64,000 nt of DNA, taken from positions 1-64,000 of the forward strand of contig JACQEP010000021.1 in NCBI GenBank assembly GCA_016200485.1, read 5' to 3'. The notes beneath the pieces were generated by a model. It was not told the DNA's origin. It searched no databases and was given only the letters and a program-made list of their open reading frames with translations. Positions 8,803 through 19,054 of the stretch are shown one piece after another; position 1 is the stretch's first letter; every line of letters starts with the position of its first letter. The position numbers and the translations under genes are program-made. Source of the DNA: Gammaproteobacteria bacterium (GTDB lineage: Bacteria > Pseudomonadota > Gammaproteobacteria > Tenderiales > Tenderiaceae).

Positions 8803-9837
8803 TTACTCCTGATGCCCGAAGACGCGCGGTTGGGTGTAGTGATCAATGGTGGGGGCGGCCATATTCATCAACAACACCGCAAAGGCAACGGCATCGGGAT
8901 AGCCGCCCCAGGTGCGAATGATATAGGTCAGCAGCCCAACACCGGTACCAAATATCAGTCGGCCCTTGAGTGTGGCGGCACCGCTGACGGGGTCGGTGGC
9001 AATAAAAAAGGCGCCGAGGATGGCGGCACCGCTGGCGACATGAAATAGCGGCGAGGCATAGAGTTTTGGATCGATGATAAAAAATACCAGCGCAATCAGC
9101 GCCAGGCTGCCGAGCGTGGCGACGGGGACATGCCAGGAGATAATTTTTTTATACATCAACCACAGGCCACCGCCGAGAAAAGCAAGATTGACCCATTCCC
9201 AGCCTTTGCCGCCGATTGCGCCGAAGATGGGGCTGGCGCTCATGATTTGATCTACCGAGTGGTTGAGGTGGAGTTGGGTTTTGAGGGTGTCGAGCGGCGT
9301 TGCTGCGGTAAGGGCGTCAATGTGCAATCCATGCGGTAATGCGCCACTGAAAACCAGGGCCAGAGTTTGCGTGAAATTGAGTGTTTGATGATCGGCAGTG
9401 AGCGGTGCCGCCCAGGACGTCATTTCACGCGGAAACGAGACCAGCACCACAACATAGCCAATCATTGCCGGGTTGAAGGGATTAAATCCCAACCCGCCAT
9501 AAATATGTTTGGCAAATACCATCGCGAAAGCGGTGCCCAACACTGGCAACCACCACGGCGCCAACGGTGGTAATGCCAGCCCGATCAATAAAGCGGTGAC
9601 CAGGGCACTGTTGTCGCTGAGGAATATGGCAATCGGGCGTTGGCGTAATGCCAACATCAAGGCTTCACTGATGTAAGCAGTGGCGATACAAAGTCCAATG
9701 TTGAAAATAACGCCCCAGCCGAATAGCCAGCTATAGAGCGCGGCACCAGGAATCAGTGCCAGTACCACGCGCAGCATCACGATGCTGACGGGCGTCATGC
9801 CATGGTAATGGGGTGAACTAGGTGCAAAAAGGCTCAT
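8803..9837 (-). CDS. rnfD: Rnf electron transport complex subunit D
   Basis: A 344-residue membrane protein with about nine or ten helices. SSPHYHG opens the protein as in other RnfD subunits; GGLGFNPFNPAMIGY is conserved; and DALTAATPLDTLK holds the threonine that is flavinylated in RnfD/NqrB proteins. Start ATG 9837 is 9 bases after rnfC. It forms the membrane ion path with RnfA and RnfE. Confidence 0.95.
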   Translation of the reverse strand: MSLFAPSSPHYHGMTPVSIVMLRVVLALIPGAALYSWLFGWGVIFNIGLCIATAYISEALMLALRQRPIAIFLSDNSALVTALLIGLALPPLAPWWLPVLGTAFAMVFAKHIYGGLGFNPFNPAMIGYVVVLVSFPREMTSWAAPLTADHQTLNFTQTLALVFSGALPHGLHIDALTAATPLDTLKTQLHLNHSVDQIMSASPIFGAIGGKGWEWVNLAFLGGGLWLMYKKIISWHVPVATLGSLALIALVFFIIDPKLYASPLFHVASGAAILGAFFIATDPVSGAATLKGRLIFGTGVGLLTYIIRTWGGYPDAVAFAVLLMNMAAPTIDHYTQPRVFGHQE

Positions 9838-9846
9838 TATTATTGA

Positions 9847-11601
9847 TTATTCATTGTTGGTTGGCGGTGGTGTGGCCTGTGCAAGTCTGCGGCGTCGAGC
9901 TTCCGCTTCTTCAATTTGTTGTAACTGGGCCGGTGTCAGGTTCTCGATATTTTTTGGTGCTGTAAACTGCAGTTCTTTTTTCTCTTTTGCACGATTGAGC
10001 GCCGCCTGAATTTCAGCCTGCTTCTCTTTCTCGTTATTGTAGCGGCCGCCTTGTTGCCACATTTGTTCGGCTTTTCCTCGTTGCTGGTCGCGTCTGGATT
10101 TTGCACGTTCAATCGCAGCTTGCACTTCTGCCTGCCGCTCGGCGGCGATGGCCGAGGCTTTGCCTTCGGCTGCGGCGGCCTTTTTCTGTGCTGCGCGCGC
10201 TTCGCGCTCCTGCTTTTCGCGTTCGATGCGAGCGAGGCGGGCTTCATGGCGCTGACGGGCAAGATTGGCCTTTTCTTTTTCCCGTTCCTGCGCCCAGATT
10301 TCAGTCTTGGCGAAACGATAATAATGCACCAGCGGGATGTTGCTGGGGCAAACATAGGCGCAGCAGCCGCATTCAATGCAATCGAATAGTTTGTAATCCT
10401 GAATTTTGTCGAATTCCTTGGCGCGTGCGTGCCAGTACATCTGTTGGGGCAAAAGGCTCACTGGACAGGCTGCTGCGCACTCGCCGCAGCGGATGCAAGG
10501 CATCACCGGACTGGGGGGTGACACATCTTTTTGCGCGGCAGCAATGACACAGTTGGTGGTTTTGACCACTGGGACGCTCGGTGTGTGCAGCGCAAATCCC
10601 ATCATCGGGCCGCCGACGATGATGCGATCCGGATTGTCTTTCCATCCGCACTGTTCAATCAGTTCATTGACCGGTGTGCCGAGCAAAACTTCGAGATTGG
10701 CAGGCTGCTGGGTCGCCGAGCCGGTGACTGTCACAATGCGTGAGATTAATGGTTCGCCCAGATTAATGGCGCGATGGACCGCAGCCGCTGTAGCCACATT
10801 GTGGACGACGATACCGATCTGGAACGGCAGGCCATCACTAGGACATTCCTTACCGGTGAGTACCCAGATCAACTGTTTTTCACCGCCCTGCGGGTACTTG
10901 GTAGGCACGGCAATCACTTCAATATCTGTGCCACGGGTCGCAATCTTCATCGCTTCCAGGGCTTGCGGTTTGTTGTCTTCAATCGCGATGATGACGTGAT
11001 CGGCGTGCAGGGCATGACGCATGATTTGCGCGCCGGAAATAATCTCGTCGGCGCGTTCCCGCATCAGCATGTCATCGCAGGTGATGTAGGGCTCACACTC
11101 CACACCGTTGATGATCAGTGTGTCGATCACTTTGCCGGGGGTGGGGTTGAGCTTGATAAACGTCGGAAAACCCGCGCCACCTAAACCGACAATCCCCGCG
11201 TTACGTATCAGATTGCGCAAGTGACTAGGAGGTGTGTATTGATATTCTGCTTGCGGAACACGTTGACACCATTCATCTAAACCATCGCTATCGATCACAA
11301 TGCAAGGCGCGCTCAATCCTGAGGGATGAGGGATGGGGAAGATGTCAATGGCATGGATGATGCCGGAAGTGGGTGCGTGCACGGGCGCGCTGACATAGCC
11401 ATCTGCCTTGGCGATCATTTGACCTTTGAGAACACGTTCACCGATGGTGACAATGGGTTTCGCTGCTTCGCCGATATGTTGATGCAACGGTAATACCAAG
11501 CGTTTAGGCAGAATCGCCGCTCGCAAGGATTGCTTGGTTGATTCTTCCTTGTGTTGCGGTGGGTGCAGTCCGCCGGGGAATTTAAAAAGCTTGCGCATCA
11601 T
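9847..11601 (-). CDS. rnfC: Rnf electron transport complex subunit C
   Basis: A 584-residue peripheral subunit carrying NADH and FMN sites and two [4Fe-4S] clusters. FPGGLHPP opens the protein; [11 protein letters not shown] is the nucleotide-binding loop; the clusters are [12 protein letters not shown] and [12 protein letters not shown] at about residues 375-425. After residue 440 comes a long Lys/Glu/Ala/Arg-rich coiled coil, shorter than the E. coli extension. The ATG at 11601 overlaps the rnfB stop (ATGA), indicating coupled translation; a second ATG follows immediately. Confidence 0.95.
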   Translation of the reverse strand: MMRKLFKFPGGLHPPQHKEESTKQSLRAAILPKRLVLPLHQHIGEAAKPIVTIGERVLKGQMIAKADGYVSAPVHAPTSGIIHAIDIFPIPHPSGLSAPCIVIDSDGLDEWCQRVPQAEYQYTPPSHLRNLIRNAGIVGLGGAGFPTFIKLNPTPGKVIDTLIINGVECEPYITCDDMLMRERADEIISGAQIMRHALHADHVIIAIEDNKPQALEAMKIATRGTDIEVIAVPTKYPQGGEKQLIWVLTGKECPSDGLPFQIGIVVHNVATAAAVHRAINLGEPLISRIVTVTGSATQQPANLEVLLGTPVNELIEQCGWKDNPDRIIVGGPMMGFALHTPSVPVVKTTNCVIAAAQKDVSPPSPVMPCIRCGECAAACPVSLLPQQMYWHARAKEFDKIQDYKLFDCIECGCCAYVCPSNIPLVHYYRFAKTEIWAQEREKEKANLARQRHEARLARIEREKQEREARAAQKKAAAAEGKASAIAAERQAEVQAAIERAKSRRDQQRGKAEQMWQQGGRYNNEKEKQAEIQAALNRAKEKKELQFTAPKNIENLTPAQLQQIEEAEARRRRLAQATPPPTNNE

Positions 11602-12152
11602 GGTGTGCCCTGTTCAGCCTCGGGTTGCGGATAAGGCCAGCGCCAATGATGAATATCCTGTTTGATCGGAATCATGGTGATGCAATCCACCGGGCAGGGG
11701 GCGATGCAGAGTTCGCAGCCGGTGCATTCCGATTCAATGATGGTATGCATTTGCTTGGCGGCACCCAAAATGGCATCGACCGGGCAGGCCTGAATGCAGA
11801 GCGTGCAGCCGATGCAGGTGTTTTCATCGATCACGGCCACCATTTTCGGTTTTTCCACACCGCGTTCCGCGTCCAGGGGCTTGGGATCGCGGCCGAGCAG
11901 ATCGGCGAGTGAAATAATCGTGGTTTGACCACCGGGAGGGCAACGATTGATATCGGCCTCACCCTTGGCAATCGCTTCGGCATAGGGATGACAGCCAGGG
12001 AAACCGCATTGGCCACATTGCGTCTGTGGCAGCAAGGCATCAATCTTTTCGACGAGCGGATCTTCCTCGACCTTGAAGCGGGTTGCGGCATACCCCAGGA
12101 TCAGACCGAAGACGACCGCCATTGCAGTGATGACCAACACCGCCGTGATCAT
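11598..12152 (-). CDS. rnfB: Rnf electron transport complex subunit B
   Basis: A 184-residue subunit with an N-terminal membrane anchor (residues 3-25), then a four-Cys cluster ([15 protein letters not shown] with a later CPPGG) and a two-cluster ferredoxin domain ([15 protein letters not shown] and [15 protein letters not shown]). It takes electrons from ferredoxin and feeds the membrane subunits. It lies 3 bases after rnfA and overlaps rnfC by 4. Confidence 0.95.
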   Translation of the reverse strand: MITAVLVITAMAVVFGLILGYAATRFKVEEDPLVEKIDALLPQTQCGQCGFPGCHPYAEAIAKGEADINRCPPGGQTTIISLADLLGRDPKPLDAERGVEKPKMVAVIDENTCIGCTLCIQACPVDAILGAAKQMHTIIESECTGCELCIAPCPVDCITMIPIKQDIHHWRWPYPQPEAEQGTP

Positions 12153-12155
12153 GGA

Positions 12156-12737
12156 TTATCCCTTCACTAGACCGGAGAAGCCCATGAAGGCGATCGACAT
12201 CAGGCCCGCAGTGATCAGGGCAATGGCCGGACCGCGAAAGGCGACGGGAACATCGGCAACCAGAATGCGTTCACGCATCGCAGCGAATAACACCAAAACC
12301 ATTGAAAAGCCCGCTGCGGCACCGAAACCATAAACTGCGGATTCGATGAAGCCGAACTCCTGCTTGACATTCAACAAAGCCACGCCGAGCACGGCGCAAT
12401 TGGTGGTGATCAGGGGGAGAAAGATGCCGAGCAGGTTGTACAGCACGGGGCTGGTTTTGCGGATCACCATTTCAGTGAATTGCACGACAACGGCAATGAC
12501 GAGGATGAAGGAAATGGTGCGCAGGTATGTGAGTTCAAACGGCGCCAATAAATAGTGATCGACGAGATAGGCGCAGACAGAGGACAGCGTAAGCACGAAG
12601 GCCGTGGCCAATCCCATCCCGGTCGCAGTCTCCAATTTCTTGGAGACACCCAAAAATGGACACAGCCCCAGGAATTTGACCAGGACAAAATTATTGACCA
12701 GCACGGTGCTGATCAGGATGAGGACTAATTCGGTCAT
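12156..12737 (-). CDS. rnfA: Rnf electron transport complex subunit A
   Basis: A 193-residue integral membrane subunit with about six helices, first gene of the rnf run. [22 protein letters not shown], here cited as [16 protein letters not shown], holds the Cys that binds an intramembrane Fe-S centre in this family. ATG 12737 (MTELVLIL) matches RsxA/RnfA N-termini; a TTG three codons upstream is less likely. The 149 bases upstream hold an 8-bp inverted repeat (CCAATGTT 12815 / AACATTGG 12845) and a CGTATA-TATACG palindrome (12856-12870) that could be operator sites. Confidence 0.95.
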   Translation of the reverse strand: MTELVLILISTVLVNNFVLVKFLGLCPFLGVSKKLETATGMGLATAFVLTLSSVCAYLVDHYLLAPFELTYLRTISFILVIAVVVQFTEMVIRKTSPVLYNLLGIFLPLITTNCAVLGVALLNVKQEFGFIESAVYGFGAAAGFSMVLVLFAAMRERILVADVPVAFRGPAIALITAGLMSIAFMGFSGLVKG

Positions 12738-12886
12738 CACTATCAAGCCTAGCTTACTTCAGGCCTGGAGCCTCCATATTTAACTGCGCTAAACAAATAG
12801 ACAACGTGAACACCCCAATGTTAGAGATGCCTTATTATTAAATCAACATTGGAAACGTATATCTTATACGGATTTGTTATAAGGGG

Positions 12887-14953
12887 CTACTTTACCTTCA
12901 TCCCCGGCTGCGCTCCGGCATGGGGTTCCAGGATCCATAATTCCTGACCACCGGACCCTGCGGCCAGTACCATACCTTCGGAGACGCCAAAGCGCATTTT
13001 GCGCGGTGTCAGGTTGGCGACCATTACCGTCAGTTTGCCTTCCAGTTGCTCGGGGGTGTAGGCAGAACGGATACCTGCAAAGACATTACGGGTATTGGCC
13101 TCGCCGATATCCAGGGTCAGCCGCAGGAGCTTGTCGGCGCCTTCCACCGTTTCGGCCTTGACGATGCGGGCGATACGCAAATCGACCTTGGCGAAGTCGT
13201 CATAACTAATGTGTTCCACTGCTTCCTCCGTGATTTTGGTTTGCTGCGACTCGCCGTGACGTACTGGCGAGTACTGCTGCGGTTTGAGCGTGGCAGCGCT
13301 CTCCGCCAGCAGGGCTTCAATCTGTGCTGGCTCAATCCGCTTGAGCAGATGTTGATAGGGATTGATGCGATGGTTGGTCAGTATGTGAGTGCTGTCAGAC
13401 CATTGCAGTGCCTCGATATTCAAGAATGCTTCCACCTGTTGCGCCAGTTGCGGTAACACCGGCTTGAGATAAAGCGTCAGCAGGCGGAAGACATTGAGGA
13501 TCGCGCTACAGATTTGTTGCAACTGTTGTTCAGTACCCGCATGTTTGGCAAGTTCCCAAATTTTGGTGGCATCGACATATTCATTGGCGATGTCTGCCAG
13601 TGCCATGATCTCGCGCATCGCCTCGCTGAATTGGCGATTCTCATAATAAGCGGCAATTTCATTGGCCTGGCCCTGAATCTGTTTCACCAAGGCATGTCCT
13701 GCATGATCAAACTCGGCGCTCAACATACCGTCAAAACGCTTGCTGAGGAATCCCGCCGAGCGTGAAGCTATGTTGATGTATTTGCCGACCAGATTGCTGT
13801 TCACGCGCTGTGTGAAATCTTCAAGGTTAAGATCAATGTCTTCGATACGTTCATTGAGCTTGGCGGCGAAATAATAGCGCAGATATTCCGGATTCAAATG
13901 ATTCAGATAAGTACGCGCCATAATGAAAGTGCCGCGTGATTTCGACATCTTCTGACCATTGACCGTCAAAAAGCCATGAACGCAGATCTTGTTCGGTGTG
14001 CGATAACCGGCGAACTTCAGTGTTGCCGGCCAGAACAAGGCATGGAAATAGAGAATGTCTTTGCCGATGAAATGGTAGACCTCGGCCTTGCTGTCAGGTT
14101 TCCAGTAGGCATCGAAATCGAGACCTTTGCGATCGCAAAGATGCTTGAAACTGGCCATGTAACCGATCGGCGCGTCGAGCCAAACATAGAGATATTTTCC
14201 GGGTGCGCCGGGAATTTCAAAACCAAAATAAGGCGCATCGCGCGAGATGTCCCAATCCTTCAGCCCTGATTCAAACCATTCGCCGATCTTGTTGGCGGCC
14301 TCGGTTTGCAGCGGGCCGCCCTCGGCGCCGCCCTTCAACCAGCCGCGCAGGAACTCTTCGCAGGCGCCAAGTTTGAAGAAATGATGTTCCGAGCTGCGCA
14401 ATTCAGGTTTGGCGCCAGAGACGGCGGAATAGGGATCGATCAATTCCGTAGGGCTGTAAGTTGCGCCGCAGGATTCGCAGGAATCGCCGTATTGATCTGC
14501 GGTTTTGCAACGCGGGCACGTGCCTTTGATAAAACGATCCGGCAGGAACATTTGTTTCTGCGGGTCATACAGTTGTTCGATGGTGCGACGTTCGATCAGA
14601 CCGGCAGCATCGAGTTTGCGGTAGATGTCTTCTGAGAGTGTCTTGTTTTCGGCCGAATTGGTCGAGTGATAGTTGTCGAAGTTAATCAGAAAAGCGGCAA
14701 AGTCCCGTGAATGTTCAGCATGAACGCGTTCGATCAGGGTTTCCGGGGTGATGCCTTCCTGCTGGGCCCGCAACATGACCGGAGTGCCGTGGGTGTCGTC
14801 AGCGCAGACATAGTGGCATTCATGCCCCCGCATTTTCTGGAAGCGGACCCAGATATCGGTCTGAATATATTCCACCAAGTGGCCGAGGTGGATCGAGCCG
14901 TTGGCGTAGGGCAGGGCGCTGGTGACAAGGATCTGGCGTGATGCGTGGCTCAT
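12887..14953 (-). CDS. metG: Methionyl-tRNA synthetase
   Basis: A 688-residue class I aminoacyl-tRNA synthetase charging tRNA-Met. [13 protein letters not shown] contains the HIGH-type motif, CPRCK and CESCG form the zinc knuckle, and [10 protein letters not shown] is the KMSKS loop. The last 110 residues form the EMAP/Arc1p-type tRNA-binding domain ([24 protein letters not shown]). ATG 14953 gives [16 protein letters not shown]; a start four codons upstream is possible. Size fits the long E. coli-type enzyme. Confidence 0.96.
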   Translation of the reverse strand: MSHASRQILVTSALPYANGSIHLGHLVEYIQTDIWVRFQKMRGHECHYVCADDTHGTPVMLRAQQEGITPETLIERVHAEHSRDFAAFLINFDNYHSTNSAENKTLSEDIYRKLDAAGLIERRTIEQLYDPQKQMFLPDRFIKGTCPRCKTADQYGDSCESCGATYSPTELIDPYSAVSGAKPELRSSEHHFFKLGACEEFLRGWLKGGAEGGPLQTEAANKIGEWFESGLKDWDISRDAPYFGFEIPGAPGKYLYVWLDAPIGYMASFKHLCDRKGLDFDAYWKPDSKAEVYHFIGKDILYFHALFWPATLKFAGYRTPNKICVHGFLTVNGQKMSKSRGTFIMARTYLNHLNPEYLRYYFAAKLNERIEDIDLNLEDFTQRVNSNLVGKYINIASRSAGFLSKRFDGMLSAEFDHAGHALVKQIQGQANEIAAYYENRQFSEAMREIMALADIANEYVDATKIWELAKHAGTEQQLQQICSAILNVFRLLTLYLKPVLPQLAQQVEAFLNIEALQWSDSTHILTNHRINPYQHLLKRIEPAQIEALLAESAATLKPQQYSPVRHGESQQTKITEEAVEHISYDDFAKVDLRIARIVKAETVEGADKLLRLTLDIGEANTRNVFAGIRSAYTPEQLEGKLTVMVANLTPRKMRFGVSEGMVLAAGSGGQELWILEPHAGAQPGMKVK

Positions 14954-15058
14954 GGGATAAATCAATAGGTTGCGATCGTTGGCATGGGGCCGAAATTATA
15001 ACCCATGACGATTGCGAGTAACGAACTTTAGTCGAGAGCGGCTGAAAATGACGCCTGA

Positions 15059-15955
15059 CTATTTATTGGGGATGTTGGTGGTATTGGAGTATGGGAACCA
15101 GTCGGTCAGGTACGGATCGAATCCGCCCTCGAGATACTGGAATGTGCCGAAGCTATCGCCTACGCCCAACCCCGGCGCAAAGGTAAAACGCCCCCCCGTC
15201 AGCTTGGAAGATCGAAGGTTGCTGACGACATCGAAGTCGAGGAAGGGAGAGGGTTGCCCGACATTGAATAGAACAATGCGGTTAGTCATGACACCGGTGG
15301 TATTCGGATCGCGGTAAGTCGAATTGCTCATATCAAAACTAAACAAGGACTGTATCTCGGGGGTGATCAATGTTTGGGTGATTGCAGGTTTGTTGAGGAA
15401 GCTCAGTTTACGGGTTTCCTGGTTAAAATCCTTGTCTTGAACGACTTGGCGGAAAATGACCCGCTCGGGGTTGCCGGTGCCACTGCCGGATAACGTGGCA
15501 GCGGAGAGTGGATCGGCCCAGCCTTTAAATGCCGGAGCCAGATCCGCGCCACCATTAAAAACACCGCTGCTGGAAGAGAAGGGGGCGCCGTTGGGCCAGC
15601 AGCAGTTTATGCCGCCGCCAGGGAGCGTGGCAACGGCGATGTAGTATTCCTGCGCAAATGCGCTGCTCGGGTCGCCGATCATGACATGGTAATAACTTAA
15701 GCCTTGGTCGGTGACGAGCTCCTGGTAGAACGGGGTTTTGTCAGGATCGGTAAACGAGCTGCCGCGAACACAGCCCCCGGAAGTTGGGGTGGTGCAGTCG
15801 ATGTTGGTGATATTGGGAACCCGCTGATTGATCGGGACGGGTAAAAAATTCAACGTCAAACCCGCCATCGCCGTGGATGGCATGGCGGCGTAAAAAACGA
15901 ATACTAATGTGGCCATTGCGAATAGCCATGCCCGTGGTCGCGTATTTGTTATCAT
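15059..15955 (-). CDS. Secreted protein of unknown function
   Basis: A 298-residue protein I do not recognise. Residues 1-31 look like a Sec signal peptide ending STAMA. The mature part has few Lys, many Gly, Ser, Pro, Thr and aromatic residues, and two close Cys pairs (DCTTPTSGGC and NCCWP) that could form disulphides outside the cytoplasm. There is no lipobox, membrane segment or sorting tail. It lies 105 bases from metG and reads away from apbC, with 236 bases between. It looks like a beta-rich exported protein; its role is unknown. Confidence 0.6.
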   Translation of the reverse strand: MITNTRPRAWLFAMATLVFVFYAAMPSTAMAGLTLNFLPVPINQRVPNITNIDCTTPTSGGCVRGSSFTDPDKTPFYQELVTDQGLSYYHVMIGDPSSAFAQEYYIAVATLPGGGINCCWPNGAPFSSSSGVFNGGADLAPAFKGWADPLSAATLSGSGTGNPERVIFRQVVQDKDFNQETRKLSFLNKPAITQTLITPEIQSLFSFDMSNSTYRDPNTTGVMTNRIVLFNVGQPSPFLDFDVVSNLRSSKLTGGRFTFAPGLGVGDSFGTFQYLEGGFDPYLTDWFPYSNTTNIPNK

Positions 15956-16191
15956 GCGGCGCCCCCTTGCAAGCCGGCGTTTATATTCTTACGCGTTGTT
16001 TATATTTCTTTAGCATGAAATCTTTAGTGCAGCAATGAGTATTTGCTTAAGCCCTGCAAATCATGTGTATTGTGTTGCACGCGCTATAAAACACTAAAAT
16101 CTAGAAATATATTTAATATCCGGAACCTACTACAATAAACCGATATTCTAGCGCCCAGAAACCAGAAATAGAATGAGGAGTGGTTTGTTGT

Positions 16192-17283
16192 ATGACAGAT
16201 GTTATGCGCCGTCGTATTGAAGAGGCATTGAAACAGGTTGTGGATGTCTACCTGGGGATTGACCTTGTTTCCGCCAAGGTGGTGAAGCAGATAACCGTTG
16301 AAAATAATGCCGCGCAGGTCAAGCTGGTATTTGGCTATCCGGCGGGGGGGTACGCCTCTATTGTGGCGGAACAGGTCCGGTCGGCGGTGGCACAAATCCC
16401 TGGCGTGACTTCCGTAGGCGTGAATGTGACGACGGAAGTCGTGGCGCATTCCGTGCAGCGCGGGGTCAAGCTGTTACAGAATGTGAAAAACATTATTGCT
16501 GTTGCTTCCGGCAAGGGCGGTGTGGGCAAGTCGACGACGGCGGTTAATCTGGCGCTGGCGTTGGCCCAGCAGGGGGGGCGGGTTGGGATTCTGGACGCGG
16601 ATATTTATGGCCCCAGTCAGCCGCGCATGTTGGGCATCGAAGGCAAGCCGGAATCAAAAGACGGCAAGACCATGGAGCCGTTGCTGGCGTATGGTGTGCA
16701 GGCGATGTCGATCGGGTTTCTGATCGACGAGGAAACCCCCATGATCTGGCGCGGCCCGATGGTGACTCAGGCCCTGGAGCAGTTGCTGCGCGAGACCAAC
16801 TGGCAGAATCTGGATTATCTGGTGATCGACCTGCCGCCGGGTACCGGTGACATTCAGCTGACCCTGTCGCAGAAGATACCGGTGTCGGGCGCGGTGATCG
16901 TCACCACGCCACAAGACATAGCCCTGCTCGATGCCCGCAAGGGTTTGAAGATGTTCGAGAAGGTGGAAGTGCCGGTATTGGGGATCATCGAGAACATGAG
17001 TACCCATATCTGTAGCCAATGTGGCCACGAGGAACACATCTTCGGTGAAGGCGGTGGCCAGCGTATGGCGCAACAATATGGGATCGAACTGCTGGGTTCG
17101 TTGCCGCTGGATATCCGCATCCGGGAAGATGCCGATGGCGGCCGGCCGAGCGTGGTGGCGGAACCGGAGGGGACAATTGCCCAGGCATATTCCGAGATCG
17201 CGCGTAAAATCGCGGCCAAGTTATCGTTGCGGGCCAAGGATTTTACTTCGAAATTTCCCAATATCGTGATTCAGCAGACCTGA
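16192..17283 (+). CDS. apbC: Iron-sulfur cluster carrier protein ApbC/Mrp
   Basis: A 363-residue P-loop ATPase that binds and transfers Fe-S clusters in the cytoplasm. Residues about 1-85 are a DUF59/MIP18-like domain; IAVASGKGGVGKSTT is the deviant Walker A; DADIYGPSQPRMLG and DLPPGTGDIQLTL are typical; and ICSQCGHEEHIFGEGGG carries the CxxC that holds a bridging cluster between two subunits. ATG 16192 (MTDVMRRRIEE) follows TGAGGAG at 16174-16180. The gene precedes dcd and metG lies nearby on the other strand, a common arrangement in gammaproteobacteria. Confidence 0.95.
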   Translation: MTDVMRRRIEEALKQVVDVYLGIDLVSAKVVKQITVENNAAQVKLVFGYPAGGYASIVAEQVRSAVAQIPGVTSVGVNVTTEVVAHSVQRGVKLLQNVKNIIAVASGKGGVGKSTTAVNLALALAQQGGRVGILDADIYGPSQPRMLGIEGKPESKDGKTMEPLLAYGVQAMSIGFLIDEETPMIWRGPMVTQALEQLLRETNWQNLDYLVIDLPPGTGDIQLTLSQKIPVSGAVIVTTPQDIALLDARKGLKMFEKVEVPVLGIIENMSTHICSQCGHEEHIFGEGGGQRMAQQYGIELLGSLPLDIRIREDADGGRPSVVAEPEGTIAQAYSEIARKIAAKLSLRAKDFTSKFPNIVIQQT

Positions 17284-17296
17284 AGGTTTGATTTAA

Positions 17297-17368
17297 CCAC
17301 GGAGACACAGAGGGCACAGAGCGGAGTGCTTAGCCAATTCTCCATGTTCTCTGTGCCTCTGTGGTGAA
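17297..17368. repeat. Dispersed inverted repeat, CACAGAG family, copy 2
   Basis: CCACGGAGACACAGAGG at one end pairs with CTCTGTGCCTCTGTGGTG at the other. It is the same family as 4197-4263, lying in the apbC-dcd spacer and ending just upstream of the dcd promoter. Confidence 0.7.
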
Positions 17369-17374
17369 TAACTA

Positions 17375-17403
17375 TTAAAGCTGTGGTGAGTCTTGGGTAT
17401 AAT
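17375..17403 (+). promoter_or_regulatory. Candidate sigma70 promoter for dcd
   Basis: TTAAAG (17375-17380) and a perfect TATAAT (17398-17403) are 17 bases apart, and the -10 is preceded by TGGG. The dcd start is 36 bases downstream. Confidence 0.5.
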
Positions 17404-17439
17404 CCCGGTTCCTTTCCTGTTGGGTGGTGCCTTAGATTT

Positions 17440-18006
17440 ATGAGTATTAAGTCGGACAAGTGGATCCGCCGGATGGCGGCAGAGGGGATGATCGAGCCGT
17501 TTGAGCCAGGGCAGGTGCGTGAAACGAAGAGCCAGGGCCGCATCATTTCCTATGGCACATCGAGTTATGGTTATGATGTGCGTTGCGCCAATGAGTTTAA
17601 AGTGTTTACCAATATCAACGCCGTCATCGTTGATCCGAAAAACTTCGATGAGAACAGTTTTGTTTCCATGGAATCTGACGTTTGTATCATCCCGCCAAAT
17701 TCTTTTGCACTGGCGCGGACGGTGGAATATTTTCGTATCCCGCGTAGTGTGTTGACGGTGTGTCTGGGTAAGTCTACGTATGCCCGCTGCGGCATCATTG
17801 TTAACGTCACGCCGTTGGAACCCGAGTGGGAAGGGCATGTGACGCTGGAGTTTTCCAACACCACACCGTTGCCAGCGAAGATTTATGCCAATGAAGGCGT
17901 CGCGCAGATGTTGTTCTTTGAATCTGATGAAGTGTGCGAGACCTCATATCGCGATCGCGGCGGCAAGTATCAGGGACAGCGGGGCGTTACGCTTCCCAAG
18001 ACGTAA
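17440..18006 (+). CDS. dcd: dCTP deaminase
   Basis: A 188-residue enzyme converting dCTP to dUTP, the main source of dUMP for thymidylate in gammaproteobacteria. Motifs: [24 protein letters not shown] (nucleotide binding) and [16 protein letters not shown] with the catalytic Glu, then [11 protein letters not shown] 17440 ([11 protein letters not shown]) matches the family start and length; upstream codons in the same frame overlap the promoter. Confidence 0.96.
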   Translation: MSIKSDKWIRRMAAEGMIEPFEPGQVRETKSQGRIISYGTSSYGYDVRCANEFKVFTNINAVIVDPKNFDENSFVSMESDVCIIPPNSFALARTVEYFRIPRSVLTVCLGKSTYARCGIIVNVTPLEPEWEGHVTLEFSNTTPLPAKIYANEGVAQMLFFESDEVCETSYRDRGGKYQGQRGVTLPKT

Positions 18007-18020
18007 TTAACTGAGGTAAA

Positions 18021-18039
18021 CCTCCGGCTTTGCCGGAGG
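18021..18039. repeat. GC-rich hairpin after dcd
   Basis: CCTCCGGC-TTT-GCCGGAGG, perfect, 15 bases after the dcd stop. The related hairpin CCACCGGC-TTT-GCCGGTGG is at 18186-18204. Neither has a T-run, so they are repeat units or mRNA-stabilising stems rather than clear terminators. Confidence 0.6.
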
Positions 18040-18082
18040 ACTTATCAAGGTTTGACCGATGCGGCGGTTGATGTTTTGGTTT

Positions 18083-18114
18083 TTATCCCCTCCTCCTTTA
18101 GGAGGAGGGGATAA
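18083..18114. repeat. CCCCTCC/GGAGGGG hairpin repeat
   Basis: Perfect 14-bp stem TTATCCCCTCCTCC with loop TTTA. The same family appears at 42136-42287 and 42640-42780. Lies between the convergent dcd and DUF3108 genes. Confidence 0.75.
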
Positions 18115-18218
18115 AGAGTTGTGTTACTGACCATTTTAAGATGGCCCACGGTGTTAACACGCCTTTGAGGCGCTCGCCCAATAAGCCACCGGCTTTGCCG
18201 GTGGTCATTTAACTCTGC

Positions 18219-18246
18219 GTAGGGGCGATTCATGAATCGCCCCTAT
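18219..18246. repeat. 28-bp palindrome, copy 2 of 4
   Basis: Identical to the copy at 180 except for the last base (T for C). It ends 2 bases before the stop codon of the convergent DUF3108 gene. Confidence 0.85.
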
Positions 18247-18247
18247 C

Positions 18248-19054
18248 TTAGCGTTTCGCTTTTGCAGTTTCGCTTTCAGTATGCTTGGTGGTTTTTGAAG
18301 CGGCGGGTTCGGTTGGAATTGCCACCGTGATCTGCGGGATGCGCGACAACGACTTGATGGTCATGGTCAGACCGTCTTGTTCCAGTTTCACCGGTATATA
18401 TCCCAGTTGCGGCGCGCACCAGAGGATGGTTTGATGGTTGCCGCTGCGTTCCAGCTTCAGCGTCTTGAAAGTACCCAATTCGGTGGTCACGGTTTCATCG
18501 CCGGCGACGGTAAATAGGTGATTTTTGATCGCGCCGCTGTCGGCGATCAAGTAAGTCAGTTCCTGGCGGCCCTGTTGCAAGTCATGAATGAGTGCCAGGT
18601 GAAAGAGCAATTTGTCCAGAATTCCAGGTTGAACGGCGGTTTCCCACGATTCGGCGCCCGAGCTCGTCGCCGTTAATTTTTGCCAATCGAAATTGATTTT
18701 GAACTGGCGAGGATCTTTGTCGCCACGGCGATCATAGAGGTAACTGAGCGGGCGTAATTGGCCTTCGACATAAATCCATTCACTCATTTCAGTGATCGTC
18801 GATTTGGTAAACAGTTTAACGATCCCCAGCGGCTTGGCTTCGGAAAGAAAAACATAAGTATCGTTTGCGGTGCGATAAACGCGGCGCGTCAAGTCGGCGA
18901 GTTCAAGCGCTCCTTTGCTGAGGACATAGTTGGCGGTGAATTCGGGTGAGGGTGGAGCGGGTGTATCAGCGGCGAGAATGACGGTCTGGTGGACGAAAGC
19001 GACAGCGCCGAGCAGGCCGATGATCCAGCGTCGTATCCCCAGTAATGTTGTCAT
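18248..19054 (-). CDS. DUF3108 domain protein, exported
   Basis: A 268-residue protein with an N-terminal signal sequence (about residues 1-28) and a DUF3108 beta-rich domain (PEFTANYVLSKGALELAD, YDRRGDKDPRQFKINFDW, LIHDLQQGRQELTYLIADSG). The function of the family is unknown; members often follow purN. ATG 19054 shares its first base with the purN stop codon (TAATG), so translation is probably coupled. The tail is Lys/Thr/Glu-rich and likely disordered. Confidence 0.82.
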   Translation of the reverse strand: MTTLLGIRRWIIGLLGAVAFVHQTVILAADTPAPPSPEFTANYVLSKGALELADLTRRVYRTANDTYVFLSEAKPLGIVKLFTKSTITEMSEWIYVEGQLRPLSYLYDRRGDKDPRQFKINFDWQKLTATSSGAESWETAVQPGILDKLLFHLALIHDLQQGRQELTYLIADSGAIKNHLFTVAGDETVTTELGTFKTLKLERSGNHQTILWCAPQLGYIPVKLEQDGLTMTIKSLSRIPQITVAIPTEPAASKTTKHTESETAKAKR

